From positions 186,001 to 250,000 of the forward strand of contig NZ_CP020991.1 in NCBI RefSeq assembly GCF_002874775.1: 64,000 nucleotides of DNA. The letters run 5' to 3'. Both the position numbers and the translations under genes were made by a program. The notes under the pieces are model-generated. The model ran no database searches. It saw only the letters and a program-made list of their open reading frames with translations, and was not told the DNA's origin. This DNA is from Monoglobus pectinilyticus. GTDB taxonomy: Bacteria; Bacillota; Clostridia; Monoglobales; Monoglobaceae. Within the stretch, counting starts at the first letter, position 1. Each line of letters starts with the position of its first letter. Shown in pieces: positions 31,001-39,372 of the stretch.

Positions 31001-31366
31001 GACCCCAATTATGATCCAAATATCAAGTATGAAGGTACTCCGTATATACCGCTTACCGGTTGGGGCGTACTAGATGATAAGGCAGCGATTAATACTGACC
31101 TTTATCAAAAACTCAAAAAGGCGTATAATCTAGGTCTTATCAGAACTGAGAGCGGAATTGCCAGAGGCTCTGTTTCTAATGGTAAAATTATTGAACCAAA
31201 GGTAGAGGTAACCCGAGCTAAAGCAGCTAAATCGCTGGTATTCTGCTTTATGCTTACTCAGCCAATGGGAAATGAAAGTCAGCTTCTGCCAAACGGCAAC
31301 CAAGCTGCACTAACTCAAGAAATACAGACAGTAAACACAAATGCACCAACTGTGCCAATAAAATAA
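28082..31366 (+). CDS. Secreted SGNH/CE12-like esterase with SLH-like segments
   Basis: 1094 residues from ATG 28082 (AAGGAGG 7 bases upstream). A signal peptide is clear (positive MLKKRW, hydrophobic core, cut after VLA at about 27). The catalytic domain at about 315-550 has the SGNH blocks of rhamnogalacturonan acetylesterases: GDST (about 321), SMGGRAMKS, HSAHND, and DGTHYREA with Asp and His (about 523). SLH-like segments lie at about 620-655 (ALEVGLLHKDSNNNFKPTQT) and about 940-1056 (AYNLGLIRTESGIARG). Between them is a beta-rich module resembling a carbohydrate-binding domain. Likely a wall-bound pectin deacetylase; substrate is inferred. Confidence 0.8.
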   Translation: MLKKRWLSFVIMITFVFTVFAGVTVLAEQTENSNVFVINEAYFNDAGKLYISYTSNGELSNAVLFVVTYEDSSEKIITDCAKFDIGTVGEEVLDYYKPESGKTKLFIWDGTNNIIPLSNIKTVDSSEPVSEVTIDFTKLSEVPVYNKDNGQGFVDKSHTIMPESYMRQVGATDNIKISSDNGATVTETTGSYLHYGGDKDYNYGGLIYRIDTGKPGAYHIEVEVTGTSADTWVAPTGMQASRLTSTSNWDNCGQVPRTVSAQWNGNTWSYDFGTGENFIEIDVEPSKLPSESSPKTVGIKKIKVTPLENNATGDKPTIHILGDSTQKAYSFNETISSWGQTLKNYFDLNKVNVVNYSMGGRAMKSNYDEGRFDEILIRGKVGDFVFIHSAHNDETVSTDRYERGSSVKEGDLAANNANYNKWLDMYMTAIKERGMTPVLVTAMPRTGSGRYSESSKKPNGFDPDSPGNMREKAASDSEIGLVELYSGAKAYIDSLDSNEIFYIYNTYEAGETPAINAANGTRGDGTHYREAIAKQWCRIMLQSIYDQANSADDIYKDKEIMQKLVSYMPENVQEAAKSGNWSAVFPEMASDVSTVGIIPGAVKQSKNNYYYRPNIEKALEVGLLHKDSNNNFKPTQTITVGEFARGAEKAFGLEENSLTNYNKTYAELQTKNAEVSTTAVSVSSDNSTELAEGEVTINVTQPAAGGTVTVYNESEFHTATTDITSKVTANSVLGDNEYYTFKAPSEIVKKVDNGGVFALNKNITTSAIEIRNNGTKQPEYVAKEDGVLTLYLMFVDHKIITCENKTDGTTSTKYINNTTIAGTTKDNKYNAVTFDVKAGKTYQVYTNGGTGRLFGIQYESNDYPHSTTSLVAKANDKIKVVALPNEYYINKSILVDGEVIGTSKEATFTATKDSNVTAEFTAEPPLVEDTIVASDAALTREVMGAILYDAYQKADKSIIDMYIAQNGSVPSPDDPNYDPNIKYEGTPYIPLTGWGVLDDKAAINTDLYQKLKKAYNLGLIRTESGIARGSVSNGKIIEPKVEVTRAKAAKSLVFCFMLTQPMGNESQLLPNGNQAALTQEIQTVNTNAPTVPIK

Positions 31367-31481
31367 TATATTAATGTGTTAGAAAAAAGAACTCTGCATT
31401 TGACATTTTAAAAAAAGTTATCTTTTAATTTAAACAGTGTTGGTTAAAAAAGTATAAATCAATTGCTGGATGTTAATAAAT

Positions 31482-31529
31482 AAAAAAGCGAAGATTCTCT
31501 GTTTTAAAGAGATTTATCTTCGCTTTTTT
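31482..31529. terminator. Bidirectional terminator between esterase and GNAT genes
   Basis: AAAAAAGCGAAGAT pairs with ATCTTCGCTTTTTT around a 20-base loop. A- and T-runs on the two sides serve both converging transcripts. Confidence 0.88.
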
Positions 31530-31558
31530 AATATAAATTTTAAAATAATATAAGTAAT

Positions 31559-32059
31559 TTAATTATTATAAGTCATAATATAATCGTCCATTACATAATT
31601 ATTTCCAATATCAGTTTTAGTACTGTCAGTTATAGTAAAGCCGAAACTTTTATATGCAGATATCGCTTTAGTATTGTTTTTATTTACTGTTAAATAAAAT
31701 AGTTTATAATCATCTCTATATTCTATTAAAACTTTGTTAAACAGTTTCGTCGCAAGACCCTTACGCTGATATTTGGGATCAACATAAATTTTGCTTATAA
31801 ACAACTTATCATTTTCCGGTCTTATTCCGCAAAAAGCAATTACTTCATCATCTTCTTGAATAATATAATATACATAACCATTATTTTTGATATCATTTTT
31901 TAATACATAAAAACTTTGGTACTTCTCTATCATATAATCTACTTGACCGTCAGGCAGCAAATTATCATAAGCGTCATGCCAAGTAATTTCTGCGCACTTT
32001 GCAATTTGTTCAATCTCTTTATCTGTTTGAGCTAGTTTTATATTATATTTATTCTCCAA
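31559..32059 (-). CDS. GNAT-family N-acetyltransferase
   Basis: 166 residues from a TTG start (GAGGTG 9 bases upstream). The acetyl-CoA binding loop is seen in KIYVDPKYQRKGLATKLFNK, and TVNKNNTKAISAYKSFGF is the usual C-terminal motif. IAKCAEITWHDAYDNLLPD is typical of the GNAT type that modifies small molecules or protein N-termini. Substrate unknown. It follows recR on the same strand by 15 bases. Confidence 0.85.
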   Translation of the reverse strand: MENKYNIKLAQTDKEIEQIAKCAEITWHDAYDNLLPDGQVDYMIEKYQSFYVLKNDIKNNGYVYYIIQEDDEVIAFCGIRPENDKLFISKIYVDPKYQRKGLATKLFNKVLIEYRDDYKLFYLTVNKNNTKAISAYKSFGFTITDSTKTDIGNNYVMDDYIMTYNN

Positions 32060-32074
32060 AACTTTTCACCTCAA

Positions 32075-32674
32075 CTATATTTCAACACGCCAGTTTAAAG
32101 CTTTTCCAAGCGTTACTTCATCCGCAAATTCTAATTCTCCGCCTACGGGAACTCCATGAGCAATTTTTGTCACCTTAACCCCAAAAGGTTTTAATAGTTT
32201 AGATATATACATAGAAGTAGCTTCACCCTCCAAATTTGGATTGGTTGCCATTATTACTTCTTTAATACCGCCCTCTGCAACCCTTGCAACAAGTTCCTTT
32301 ATTTTAATATCGTCAGGCGTTATATTATCCATGGGTGAAATAGCGCCATGCAGAACATGATAAACGCCTTTATATTCATTTGTTCTTTCCATTTGCATAA
32401 TGTCTCGGGGGCTTTCCATTACACAAATTATACTGTGGTCCCTTGCAGTATTTGAACATATATTGCATACCTCAGATTCAGATAGATTTTGACAAACTGA
32501 ACAGTATCTAATATTCTTTTTGGCATTAATAATTGCGTTAGCTAGTTTAGCTGATTTTTCTTCAGGGAGGTTCATAACATAGAAAGCTAGACGCTGAGCT
32601 GTTTTATTTCCGATCCCCGGAAGTTTATTAAATTCTTCTATTAATTCTCTTAGTGGCGCTGCGTATTGTTCCAT
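32075..32674 (-). CDS. recR: Recombination mediator RecR
   Basis: 199 residues, full length. The HhH motif ([20 protein letters not shown]), four-Cys zinc finger (CSVC ... CNIC), Toprim domain ([16 protein letters not shown] ... [15 protein letters not shown]) and C-terminal Walker-B-like segment are present. With RecF/RecO it loads RecA at gaps. In many Firmicutes recR follows dnaX and ybaB; here recD2 lies upstream instead. Confidence 0.96.
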   Translation of the reverse strand: MEQYAAPLRELIEEFNKLPGIGNKTAQRLAFYVMNLPEEKSAKLANAIINAKKNIRYCSVCQNLSESEVCNICSNTARDHSIICVMESPRDIMQMERTNEYKGVYHVLHGAISPMDNITPDDIKIKELVARVAEGGIKEVIMATNPNLEGEATSMYISKLLKPFGVKVTKIAHGVPVGGELEFADEVTLGKALNWRVEI

Positions 32675-32700
32675 CTATATATCTCCTATTTATTTAAAAA

Positions 32701-34893
32701 TTAAAATATTTTTAGTTTATCTTTTAAACCTGAAAATCTTCTTTGAACATTATCATTATTCACATACTGAGCCATAACGCCTTCTTGACCGACCAATACA
32801 ACAAGTGATTTAGCCCTTGTTATAGCCGTATAAAATAGATTTCTTGTCATCAAAAGTCTGTGTGTTTCAAACATTGGCATTACTACCGCATCAAATTCAC
32901 TTCCTTGACTTTTGTGAACGGTTATGGCGTAGGCAAGCTCAATTTCATCTAGTAATAAAAAATCATAAACGACTATTTTATCATCAAACTGAACAGTCAT
33001 TTTTTGTGCTCTGCTGTCAATATCTATTATAAATCCTACATCACCGTTAAAAACTCCCAAACCTTTCTCGGTATCTCTTTTCCATTCAAGCTGATAATTA
33101 TTTTTTATTTGCATAACTTTATCGCCAACTCTGAAAATACAACGTCTTGTTATATATTCTCTTTTATCAGGAGATGGTGGGTTTAAACAGCTTTGCAGAA
33201 TTGTATTTAAATTTTGAACTCCTATCAAGGATTTTCTGGTCGGCGTTAAAACTTGTATCTGTGTTATACCATCCAATCCATAATATTGTGGTAACCGCCT
33301 GACGCACAAATCGGCTATAGTATTCGGAAGCTGCATTGGGTCATCTCTGTGAACAAAGAAAAAGTCGTTGTCATTATCATTCAAAAGAGGTTCTTCACCA
33401 TTATTCACACGGTGAGCATTAACGACTATCATACTTTCTTTTGCTTGTCTGAATATCTCTGTTAATTTTATACACTCAATGCTGTGGCTGTCAATTATAT
33501 CTTTCAAGACATTTCCGGCTCCGACAGAAGGCAGCTGGTCGCTGTCTCCAACCATAATCAATCTTGTTCTGGAGGATAAAGCGTCAGTCAAATGTTTCAT
33601 TAATATAATATCTACCATTGACATTTCATCAATTATTAAAACATCGCAATCCAGCGGATTTTCTGAGTTTCTTGCAAAACAGCTGCCAACCTCGTCAACT
33701 CCCGGTGTAATCTCTAAAAGGCGGTGAATGGTTTTGGCTTCAAATCCACAGACTTCGCTCATTCTTTTTGCGGCTCTTCCTGTCGGTGCAGCTAACATAA
33801 CCTTGTTATGTTCAATTTTCATTGCGTTAATAATTGTGTTTATTATTGTGGTTTTTCCTGTTCCGGGTCCTCCTGTGATAACCAAAGCTGCAGTCTGAAA
33901 GGCACGTCTTACAGCTTCTCTTTGATTTTCACTAAGTTCAATTCTATCTTCGCTTTCTACTTTGTCTATTAAACCATCAATTTGACTTATATCTATATCA
34001 AATGTTACGCCGGACATTCTTATTAGTTTTTCGGCTACCTCACGTTCAGCGTCATAAAAAAGCTTTAAATATATTGCGTCATAGTCACCCTGGTTTTCAG
34101 ATATTAATTCGCCGCTGAGTAATAGCTGAGATATAGCGTCTTCAACGGGTCCCTGTTCAACTTCAAGCATAGAAACAGCCTGGGCGATAATTGTGGGCCG
34201 CGGAAGATATGTATGACCGTTCAAAAAGGAAATACGTTTAATAATAGACTTAATCCCGGAAGCTATTCTAACATATGATTTCGTTTCAAACCCCAATGAC
34301 ATAGCAATTTCATCGGCTTTTTCAAATGTAATTCCATCAATTTGGTCTGCTAAAATATACGGATTATTTTGAACCAAAGGTATAGTTCCGGTGCCGAAAA
34401 TTTTAAAAACTTTAACAGCAGAAGAGGGGGAAACATTATATTTTTGAAAAAACATAACAATTTGTCTGATACCTATTTGCTCAACAAATGCTTTATAAAT
34501 ATCTTCGATTTTGCTTTTTGTCAGCCCTTTTATTTCAAGCAGTTTTTCGTGGTCATTTTCTATAACGTCAAGTGCGTCTGTGCCAAATTTCTCGACAATT
34601 TTTTTGGCAGTCATTTTTCCTACATATGGTAAGATTCCGGAAGCTAAATATTTTTCAATTTCATTTTCAGAAGATGGCATTACACGTTCAATATACTCAA
34701 CTTTGAACTGATCGCCATAGTCAACGTGAGTTGTCCATTCACCTGAAGCAATTATTTTTTCACCCTCAGTTATATTTGGCATAGTTCCAGTCATTGTGAC
34801 AAGCTCGCCAACACATGATACATCACAGACTGCATAACCATTATCAGAGTTATAAAAAATCACTGTATCAATAATTCCTTCAATTTTTATCAT
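32701..34893 (-). CDS. recD2: RecD2-type DNA helicase
   Basis: 730 residues. An N-terminal OB/HhH region (EKYLASGILPYVGKMTAKKI, IKGLTKSKIEDIYKAF) precedes the helicase core. Walker A is GGPGTGKTTIINTII, DEMSMVD is Walker B, GDSDQLPSVGAGNVLKDI is motif III, and AYAITVHKSQGSEFDAVV then FYTAITRAK close the core. RecD2 is a 5'-3' helicase of bacteria without RecBCD, acting in repair and replication stress. It sits 26 bases upstream of recR. Confidence 0.94.
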   Translation of the reverse strand: MIKIEGIIDTVIFYNSDNGYAVCDVSCVGELVTMTGTMPNITEGEKIIASGEWTTHVDYGDQFKVEYIERVMPSSENEIEKYLASGILPYVGKMTAKKIVEKFGTDALDVIENDHEKLLEIKGLTKSKIEDIYKAFVEQIGIRQIVMFFQKYNVSPSSAVKVFKIFGTGTIPLVQNNPYILADQIDGITFEKADEIAMSLGFETKSYVRIASGIKSIIKRISFLNGHTYLPRPTIIAQAVSMLEVEQGPVEDAISQLLLSGELISENQGDYDAIYLKLFYDAEREVAEKLIRMSGVTFDIDISQIDGLIDKVESEDRIELSENQREAVRRAFQTAALVITGGPGTGKTTIINTIINAMKIEHNKVMLAAPTGRAAKRMSEVCGFEAKTIHRLLEITPGVDEVGSCFARNSENPLDCDVLIIDEMSMVDIILMKHLTDALSSRTRLIMVGDSDQLPSVGAGNVLKDIIDSHSIECIKLTEIFRQAKESMIVVNAHRVNNGEEPLLNDNDNDFFFVHRDDPMQLPNTIADLCVRRLPQYYGLDGITQIQVLTPTRKSLIGVQNLNTILQSCLNPPSPDKREYITRRCIFRVGDKVMQIKNNYQLEWKRDTEKGLGVFNGDVGFIIDIDSRAQKMTVQFDDKIVVYDFLLLDEIELAYAITVHKSQGSEFDAVVMPMFETHRLLMTRNLFYTAITRAKSLVVLVGQEGVMAQYVNNDNVQRRFSGLKDKLKIF

Positions 34894-35096
34894 ATATGTG
34901 TACCTGCTTTAAAATTATTATAATTGTATATTTTATAATTATATACTAACAGATATTGAATAGCAATAAGATATAAAATTAAAAGATAAATTGTAATATA
35001 ATTTTAATCTAAAAATACTGGAAATAAAATCAGTAGAGGTATATAATCAAAACAGAACATTGCACAAAATAAAAATTTTGTGACAAAAGATGGAAG

Positions 35097-36113
35097 ATGA
35101 AAAAAAATAAAAAGAAATGTGTGATTATTATGGACAATATTAAATATGCGCCTGAACCATTGCATTCTTTCTTGATTTACCTTGAAAGTATTCAGGGCAA
35201 ATCAAGAAAAACAGTTAATGAGTATTTTTATGATATTAGAACATTTTATAGATTTTTATGTTTACACTTTAATCTTGTAAATTCAAATATTAATTTTAAT
35301 CAAATTGACATTGATAAAATCAATATTGATTATTTAAAAAAAGTCGATTTAAATCTGCTGTATGAATATGCTGATTTTTTAAATCGAGACTTAGGAAATC
35401 AAGCTAGAACACGTGCCAGAAAAATTTCGTCATTGAGATCGTATTATAAATATTTGTGCAGCAAAGTTAAGTTGCTTCATGATAATCCGACAGCTGATTT
35501 GGATTCTGTTAAATTTGAAAACTCGCTTCCAAAATATTTTTCGCTTCAAGATAGTATTAATTTATTAAATGCTGTTGATGAACGAAATTATGAACGGGAC
35601 TATTGTATTTTGACATTGTTCTTAAACTGCGGTATGCGGCTTGCAGAATTGGTTGGAATTAATATTACAGATATACGTGGGGACGAATTAGTTGTTACAG
35701 GTAAAGGAAATAAAGAGCGCACTGTATATCTTAATAATTCATGTATATCAGCAATCAAGTCATATTTAAAAATACGCCAAAAAATGTCACCTGAATCAAA
35801 AGATAAAAACGCATTATTTTTATCTGAAAGAAACAAAAGAATCAGCCGGAGAACCGTTCAGCATATAGTTGAAAAATATGTTAAAAAGCTTGGAATGGAT
35901 TCTCATAAATATACTACGCACAAGCTGCGGCATACAGCTGCAACATTAATGCATCAATCAGGCGTTGATATTAGAATATTACAGGAAATATTAGGTCATA
36001 AACAATTGAGCACAACCGAAATATATACTCATGTAAACAATAATCAAATTAGAGAGGCAGTTGCCCAAAATCCTTTATCAGAAATCGAAAGTCAAGGTCC
36101 GAAGAACAAATAA
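35097..36113 (+). CDS. XerC/XerD-type tyrosine recombinase
   Basis: 338 residues from ATG 35097; a second ATG at 35130 is possible, and neither has a strong ribosome-binding site. An N-terminal SAM-like core-binding domain (LHSFLIYLESIQGKSRKTVN) precedes the catalytic domain: NCGMRLAELVG (Arg), VTGKGNKERTVYL (Lys), THKLRHTAATLMH (His, Arg), LGHKQLSTTEIYTHV (His, Tyr). The length and layout are those of housekeeping Xer proteins that resolve chromosome dimers at dif. An inserted basic stretch (QKMSPESKDKNALFLSERN) is ordinary. It converges on the ABC-F gene with only 2 bases between stops. Confidence 0.85.
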   Translation: MKKNKKKCVIIMDNIKYAPEPLHSFLIYLESIQGKSRKTVNEYFYDIRTFYRFLCLHFNLVNSNINFNQIDIDKINIDYLKKVDLNLLYEYADFLNRDLGNQARTRARKISSLRSYYKYLCSKVKLLHDNPTADLDSVKFENSLPKYFSLQDSINLLNAVDERNYERDYCILTLFLNCGMRLAELVGINITDIRGDELVVTGKGNKERTVYLNNSCISAIKSYLKIRQKMSPESKDKNALFLSERNKRISRRTVQHIVEKYVKKLGMDSHKYTTHKLRHTAATLMHQSGVDIRILQEILGHKQLSTTEIYTHVNNNQIREAVAQNPLSEIESQGPKNK

Positions 36114-36134
36114 ATTTATTCTTGTTCTTCGGAC
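36097..36134. terminator. Hairpin spanning the two converging stop codons
   Basis: GTCCGAAGAACAA (36097-36109) pairs perfectly with TTGTTCTTCGGAC (36122-36134), and the loop is itself nearly self-complementary (AATAAATTTATT). The stem is built from the last codons of both converging genes. No T-run follows on either strand. Confidence 0.7.
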
Positions 36135-38062
36135 AGTTTGGTCCAATTGTCATAATACTCTTCTAAATTTGAATTTAATTTCTCAAGCTCGCTGTTTTTT
36201 TCATTCATCAAAATATAATCTGAAAATACTTCTTCCTTTGTCATTTCATTTTCAAGCGCTGAAATTTCTTCCTCAGTCTTAGAAATCATCTTTTCAAGCT
36301 CAGCGATTTGAAGTTTTCGTTTAGTTTCCGCTTTTCTCTGTTCCTTAGACCTATATCCTCCGCTGCTTTTTTGTGATGAATTATTTGTTTCAACTTTATT
36401 ATTTGTTTCTATAGATTGTTTCTGTTTAATCCATTCTTTTCTTTGCTTATAATACTCAAAATTTCCGTCATAAATTGTAAAACCGTCCTTGGTCATTTCA
36501 ATTATTTTGTTTGGCACTTTATTGAGTAAATATCTGTCGTGCGATACAAACAATAAAGTGCCGTCATACTCGTTCATAGCTTGTTCTAAAATTTCTTTTG
36601 AGGGCAAATCCAGATGATTTGTAGGCTCATCAAATAATATGACGTTTGATTTTTCCAGCATAATTATACAGAACGCTAGCTTTGCTCGTTCTCCGCCGCT
36701 GATTACTTTTACAGGTTTATAAACGTCTTCTTTTGTAAGTCGAACATTTCCTAAAACTCTTCGGATTTGAGCCTCCGGAATGCGTGGAAATCTGTCCCAC
36801 AATTCATTAATAGCTAGATTATCGGGATTTAAATTTAAATTTTCCTGCTCATAGTAACTTACGCTTGTGTTTTTTCCCCAAACGACAGAACCGTTTTGGT
36901 GGGGAATTATATCCTGAATTACTTTTAGAAACGATGACTTGCCAATTCCGTTATCTCCAATCAGAGCAACCTTATCTCCGCGTTTAATACTGAGGTTTAA
37001 ACCTGAACAAATATTTTTAATACCGCCGGCGGACTCTCTATCTCCAACAGTAATGTCTAGATTTTCAACTGTTAAAACATCTTTATAAGGTTCTTTGATA
37101 GTTTCAAACTTTAATTTAATAGGCTTAATATCATCATCCGGCTTTTCAATTAATTCCATTCTCTCGAGAGCTTTTACTCTTGATTTGGCGCTTCCTGACG
37201 TAGAAGCTCTAGTTATATTCTTATCTATATATGTCTGCATTTGAGAAATTTGAAGCTGCTGCGCCTCATACTCTTTTCTCAAAACCTCGTTTCTTTCTTC
37301 TTTAAGAACCAAATATTTTGAATAGTTTCCGTTATAAGAATACATCTTCCCACGCTCTATCTCCAACATATTCTCTACTGTGTTATCAAGAAAATATCTA
37401 TCATGGCTCACAATCAAAAGCGAACCTTTGTAGGAGTTAATCAAATAATTTTCCAGCCAGTCAAGGGTTTTAAAATCCAAATGATTGGTAGGCTCATCCA
37501 ATATTAACAAATTGGGTTCTTCCAATAAGAGAGCCGCTAATGCAAGTCGGGTCTTTTCCCCTCCGGATAAAACATTTATTTCTGTCTCTAGGCTTCTATC
37601 TGAGAATCCCAGTCCGTTTAAAACCGTTTTTATCTTGACGTCAATATTATAGCCGTCCATACTCTCAAAATAAGACTGTTTTTTTGAATATTCAGACATT
37701 AAACTTTTATATTCCGATGAATTATGTTCTGAATATGAAAGCATTTTTTCCTCGATAAGCCTTAGTTCATCCTCGATTTTAATAATGTCAGAAAAAGCAT
37801 TGCGCATTTCCGATATTATTGTGGAGTTTCTGTCAAGACCGCTATTCTGCTTCAAATATCCGATTGTCAAATTTGGAGATTTATATATATCACCGTCATC
37901 GTAATCTAGCTCTCCCATAATTATACTGAGCAAAGTTGATTTTCCGGCTCCGTTTACGCCAATAAGACCATAGCGGCAATTATCCTCTATGGTCAAATTA
38001 ATATCTTTTAATATTTGATTTTCTCCAAAACTTTTACTAAGATTTGAAATTGAAATTAACAT
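36116..38062 (-). CDS. ABC-F family ATPase
   Basis: 648 residues with two ABC domains and no membrane segments. First: GLIGVNGAGKSTLLSIIMG, signature LSGGEKTRLALAAL, LLILDEPTNHLDFKTLDWLE. Second: ALIGDNGIGKSSFLKVIQD, ISGGERAKLAFCI, ILFDEPTNHLDLPSKEILEQ. A linker of about 70 residues and a coiled-coil tail (ELEKMISKTEEEISALENEM) follow the Uup/YdiF type. These proteins act on ribosomes. Some confer antibiotic resistance, but nothing here marks it as such. Its start overlaps the korC end by 7 bases, tying it to the kor operon. Confidence 0.9.
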   Translation of the reverse strand: MLISISNLSKSFGENQILKDINLTIEDNCRYGLIGVNGAGKSTLLSIIMGELDYDDGDIYKSPNLTIGYLKQNSGLDRNSTIISEMRNAFSDIIKIEDELRLIEEKMLSYSEHNSSEYKSLMSEYSKKQSYFESMDGYNIDVKIKTVLNGLGFSDRSLETEINVLSGGEKTRLALAALLLEEPNLLILDEPTNHLDFKTLDWLENYLINSYKGSLLIVSHDRYFLDNTVENMLEIERGKMYSYNGNYSKYLVLKEERNEVLRKEYEAQQLQISQMQTYIDKNITRASTSGSAKSRVKALERMELIEKPDDDIKPIKLKFETIKEPYKDVLTVENLDITVGDRESAGGIKNICSGLNLSIKRGDKVALIGDNGIGKSSFLKVIQDIIPHQNGSVVWGKNTSVSYYEQENLNLNPDNLAINELWDRFPRIPEAQIRRVLGNVRLTKEDVYKPVKVISGGERAKLAFCIIMLEKSNVILFDEPTNHLDLPSKEILEQAMNEYDGTLLFVSHDRYLLNKVPNKIIEMTKDGFTIYDGNFEYYKQRKEWIKQKQSIETNNKVETNNSSQKSSGGYRSKEQRKAETKRKLQIAELEKMISKTEEEISALENEMTKEEVFSDYILMNEKNSELEKLNSNLEEYYDNWTKLSEEQE

Positions 38063-38598
38063 TTATCGTATTCGTATCCTGCCTTTATCATTTCAATATT
38101 TTTTTCAGCCAAATTCATCTTTTGAGGGGGAATATGAGTTTTTACGCTGTCATATAAGTCATCTGCTGAAAACATTGTTTCTCTAGCTTTTATATAAGCT
38201 CCGGTCATAACCATATTTCCAAGCTGGCTATTTCCGAAACTTTCAGCAATTTCCATAGCCGGTATGTATACAACTTTAACATCAGAGCGTTCAACTTTTA
38301 AGTCTATCAAAGAGCTGTCTAATACTATTATACCACCAGGTTTTACAGTATCAACAAATTTCTCAAGTGACGGTTTATTCATAGCAATAAGTGTATCCGG
38401 TGACTGGATAATTGGCGAGCCAATTTGATTATCTGAAATTATAACGCTGCAATTGCATGTTCCGCCGCGCATTTCAGGTCCATAAGATGGCAGCCAAGAG
38501 ATATTCTTTCCTGTATCCATTCCTAAGTAAGCCAAAGTTTTCCCAACAAACAAAACACCCTGACCACCAAATCCGGCTATAACAATTTGTTCATACAT
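38056..38598 (-). CDS. korC: 2-oxoacid:ferredoxin oxidoreductase gamma subunit
   Basis: 180 residues. EQIVIAGFGGQGVLFVGKTL, then SWLPSYGPEMRGGTCNCSVI, are hallmark gamma motifs. The order korD-A-B-C points to a 2-oxoglutarate- or branched-chain-type enzyme rather than pyruvate. The ATG overlaps the korB stop (TAATG). The domain arrangement, one gene per subunit, contrasts with the fused enzyme at 20881-24197. Confidence 0.88.
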   Translation of the reverse strand: MYEQIVIAGFGGQGVLFVGKTLAYLGMDTGKNISWLPSYGPEMRGGTCNCSVIISDNQIGSPIIQSPDTLIAMNKPSLEKFVDTVKPGGIIVLDSSLIDLKVERSDVKVVYIPAMEIAESFGNSQLGNMVMTGAYIKARETMFSADDLYDSVKTHIPPQKMNLAEKNIEMIKAGYEYDKC

Positions 38599-39353
38599 TA
38601 TCTAACACCCCCGGTCTTAGTGCAGTCTTTATAAACACCCAAAGGAAATTCAGGCATCATTTCAGTGCGTATTCTTTCAAGCGCTTCAACCGGTGACATA
38701 CCCCAGTTTGTAGGACAAGTTGAAAGAACTTCTACCAGTGAAAATCCTAATCCCGCCATCTGACATTCAAATGCTTTTCTGATAGCGGACTTTGTTTTCT
38801 TTATATTGGGAACATTATCTACAGATACTCTTTCAACGTAACAGGCGCCTCTTAATGTCGACACCATTTCACTTACTTGTATCGGGTATCCCTGATTTTC
38901 TACTTTTCTGCCGAACGGCGTAGTTTGCGTAACCTGATTCACTAAAGAGGTTGGCGCCATCTGACCGCCCGTCATCCCATAAATTGTATTATTTACAAAA
39001 ATAATTGTAATATTTTCGGCTCTGGCAGCAGAATGTATAGTCTCGGCAGTACCTATAGCCGCCAAATCGCCATCTCCTTGATATGTAAATACAAGATTTT
39101 CAGGATGTACTCTTTTAATACCGGTTGCTACAGCAGGAGCTCTGCCATGCGATGCTTCCTGCATATCAAATTCAAAAAAGTTATAAGCCGTAACGCTGCA
39201 TCCAACCGGACATACGCCAATGGTCTTACCTTCAAGTCCCATTTCGTCAACCACTTCTGCAATTAGTCTGTTAATAACTCCATGCGTGCAGCCAGGGCAG
39301 TATGAGAGTACTACATCGCTGAGAGAGTGTGGTCTATCAAATATTTTTTCCAT
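38598..39353 (-). CDS. korB: 2-oxoacid:ferredoxin oxidoreductase beta (TPP) subunit
   Basis: 251 residues from ATG 39353, chosen because GGAGATG lies 8 bases upstream; earlier in-frame ATGs lack a site. YCPGCTHGVINRLIAEV and GVCPVGCS carry cluster-ligand Cys residues; TYQGDGDLAAIGTAETIHSA and NNTIYGMTGGQMAPTS are the TPP-binding motifs. It works with korA, korC and korD to make an acyl-CoA and reduced ferredoxin, probably succinyl-CoA. The start overlaps no coding sequence of korA except a 19-base gap. Confidence 0.88.
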   Translation of the reverse strand: MEKIFDRPHSLSDVVLSYCPGCTHGVINRLIAEVVDEMGLEGKTIGVCPVGCSVTAYNFFEFDMQEASHGRAPAVATGIKRVHPENLVFTYQGDGDLAAIGTAETIHSAARAENITIIFVNNTIYGMTGGQMAPTSLVNQVTQTTPFGRKVENQGYPIQVSEMVSTLRGACYVERVSVDNVPNIKKTKSAIRKAFECQMAGLGFSLVEVLSTCPTNWGMSPVEALERIRTEMMPEFPLGVYKDCTKTGGVR

Positions 39354-39372
39354 TTTATTTTCATCTCCTATG

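Noticed and set aside
36116-38062. ABC-F protein as an antibiotic resistance determinant
   Set aside because: Linker and tail look like housekeeping Uup/YdiF types, and it is embedded in a chromosomal operon, not the ICE.
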